Assembly (NCBI GenBank): GCA_947593615.1 | Contig: CANQDR010000022.1 | Location: 1-42,537, forward strand | Direction of reading: 5' to 3' | DNA: 42,537 bases | From: an uncultured Clostridia bacterium | GTDB taxonomy: Bacteria; Bacillota; Clostridia; Oscillospirales; Acutalibacteraceae | Shown: positions 42,461 through 42,537 of the stretch, one piece after another | How the letters are laid out: every line of letters starts with the position of its first letter | Position numbering within the stretch: position 1 is the first letter of the stretch | Made by a program: the position numbers and the translations under genes | The notes under the pieces: generated by a model | Database searches by the model: none | What the model was told of the DNA's origin: nothing | What the model saw: only the letters and a program-made list of their open reading frames with translations

Positions 42461-42537
42461 AATTTGTAGGTTTGTCAATGATGTGTTACAAAATTAGAAA
42501 ACTTGGCCGGTTGATAAAAAAGCATTGATATAGTCGG
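42461..42537 (-). repeat. 77-bp terminal inverted repeat, right copy
   Basis: This is the exact reverse complement of positions 1-77. Like the left copy, it lies directly upstream of an inward-facing housekeeping promoter, here that of rimP. The sequence next to it differs from the left side from the first base on. Confidence 0.95.

Overview
The window is an AT-rich Gram-positive chromosome segment. It most likely comes from a gut Clostridia lineage (Oscillospirales / Ruminococcaceae-like). I infer this from strong GGAGG ribosome binding sites, a sortase with a surface-protein substrate, a CpsC/CpsD tyrosine-kinase polysaccharide operon, multimodular secreted proteins with starch-binding-like modules and Thr/Pro linkers, and the Firmicutes order rimP-nusA-ylxR-ylxQ-infB-rbfA-nrnA-truB. 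No rRNA, tRNA, CRISPR array, transposase or integrase was seen.

Layout. (1) 1-4416, + strand: metG behind a clear promoter, an unrecognised membrane protein, and a TatD-family nuclease, ended by a two-way terminator. (2) 4542-6695, - strand: a compact three-gene surface locus with a small secreted protein bearing an unusual sorting signal, a sortase and a four-helix membrane protein. (3) 7307-25717, + strand: a roughly 18 kb exopolysaccharide operon. It holds chain-length and kinase proteins, a priming sugar transferase, CDP-6-deoxyhexose enzymes, five glycosyl- or pyruvyl-transferase-type genes, Wzy, Wzx, and a last trio of a MenD-like thiamine-diphosphate enzyme, UDP-glucose dehydrogenase and an SDR. 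A strong hairpin terminator follows. (4) 25888-29903, - strand: two large secreted proteins that share a three-repeat C-terminal region. One adds starch-binding-like modules and the other a cohesin-like N-terminus. (5) 30319-33153: an 8-oxoguanine glycosylase (-), then an acyltransferase and a DUF6062-type protein (+). (6) 33200-35122, - strand: two phage-tail-like genes with no other phage genes nearby. (7) 35195-42284, - strand: the translation and transcription housekeeping operon from rimP to truB, with a structured leader.

How the genes work together. The polysaccharide operon encodes a Wzx/Wzy-type pathway. RfbF and RfbG make CDP-4-keto-6-deoxyglucose, which an RmlC-type epimerase and an SDR probably convert further. 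Ugd supplies UDP-glucuronate and two pyruvyltransferase-family enzymes could add ketal pyruvate, so the polymer is probably acidic. The MenD-like enzyme has lost arginines that bind the menaquinone precursor, so it probably does unknown carbon-carbon chemistry for this polymer. The secreted pair looks like a non-catalytic starch-adhesion system. The sortase locus looks like a dedicated anchoring system for one small surface protein.

The two ends of the window are a perfect 77-bp inverted repeat, each copy lying just upstream of an inward-facing promoter. This is either a real flanking repeat or the mark of an assembly-graph junction.
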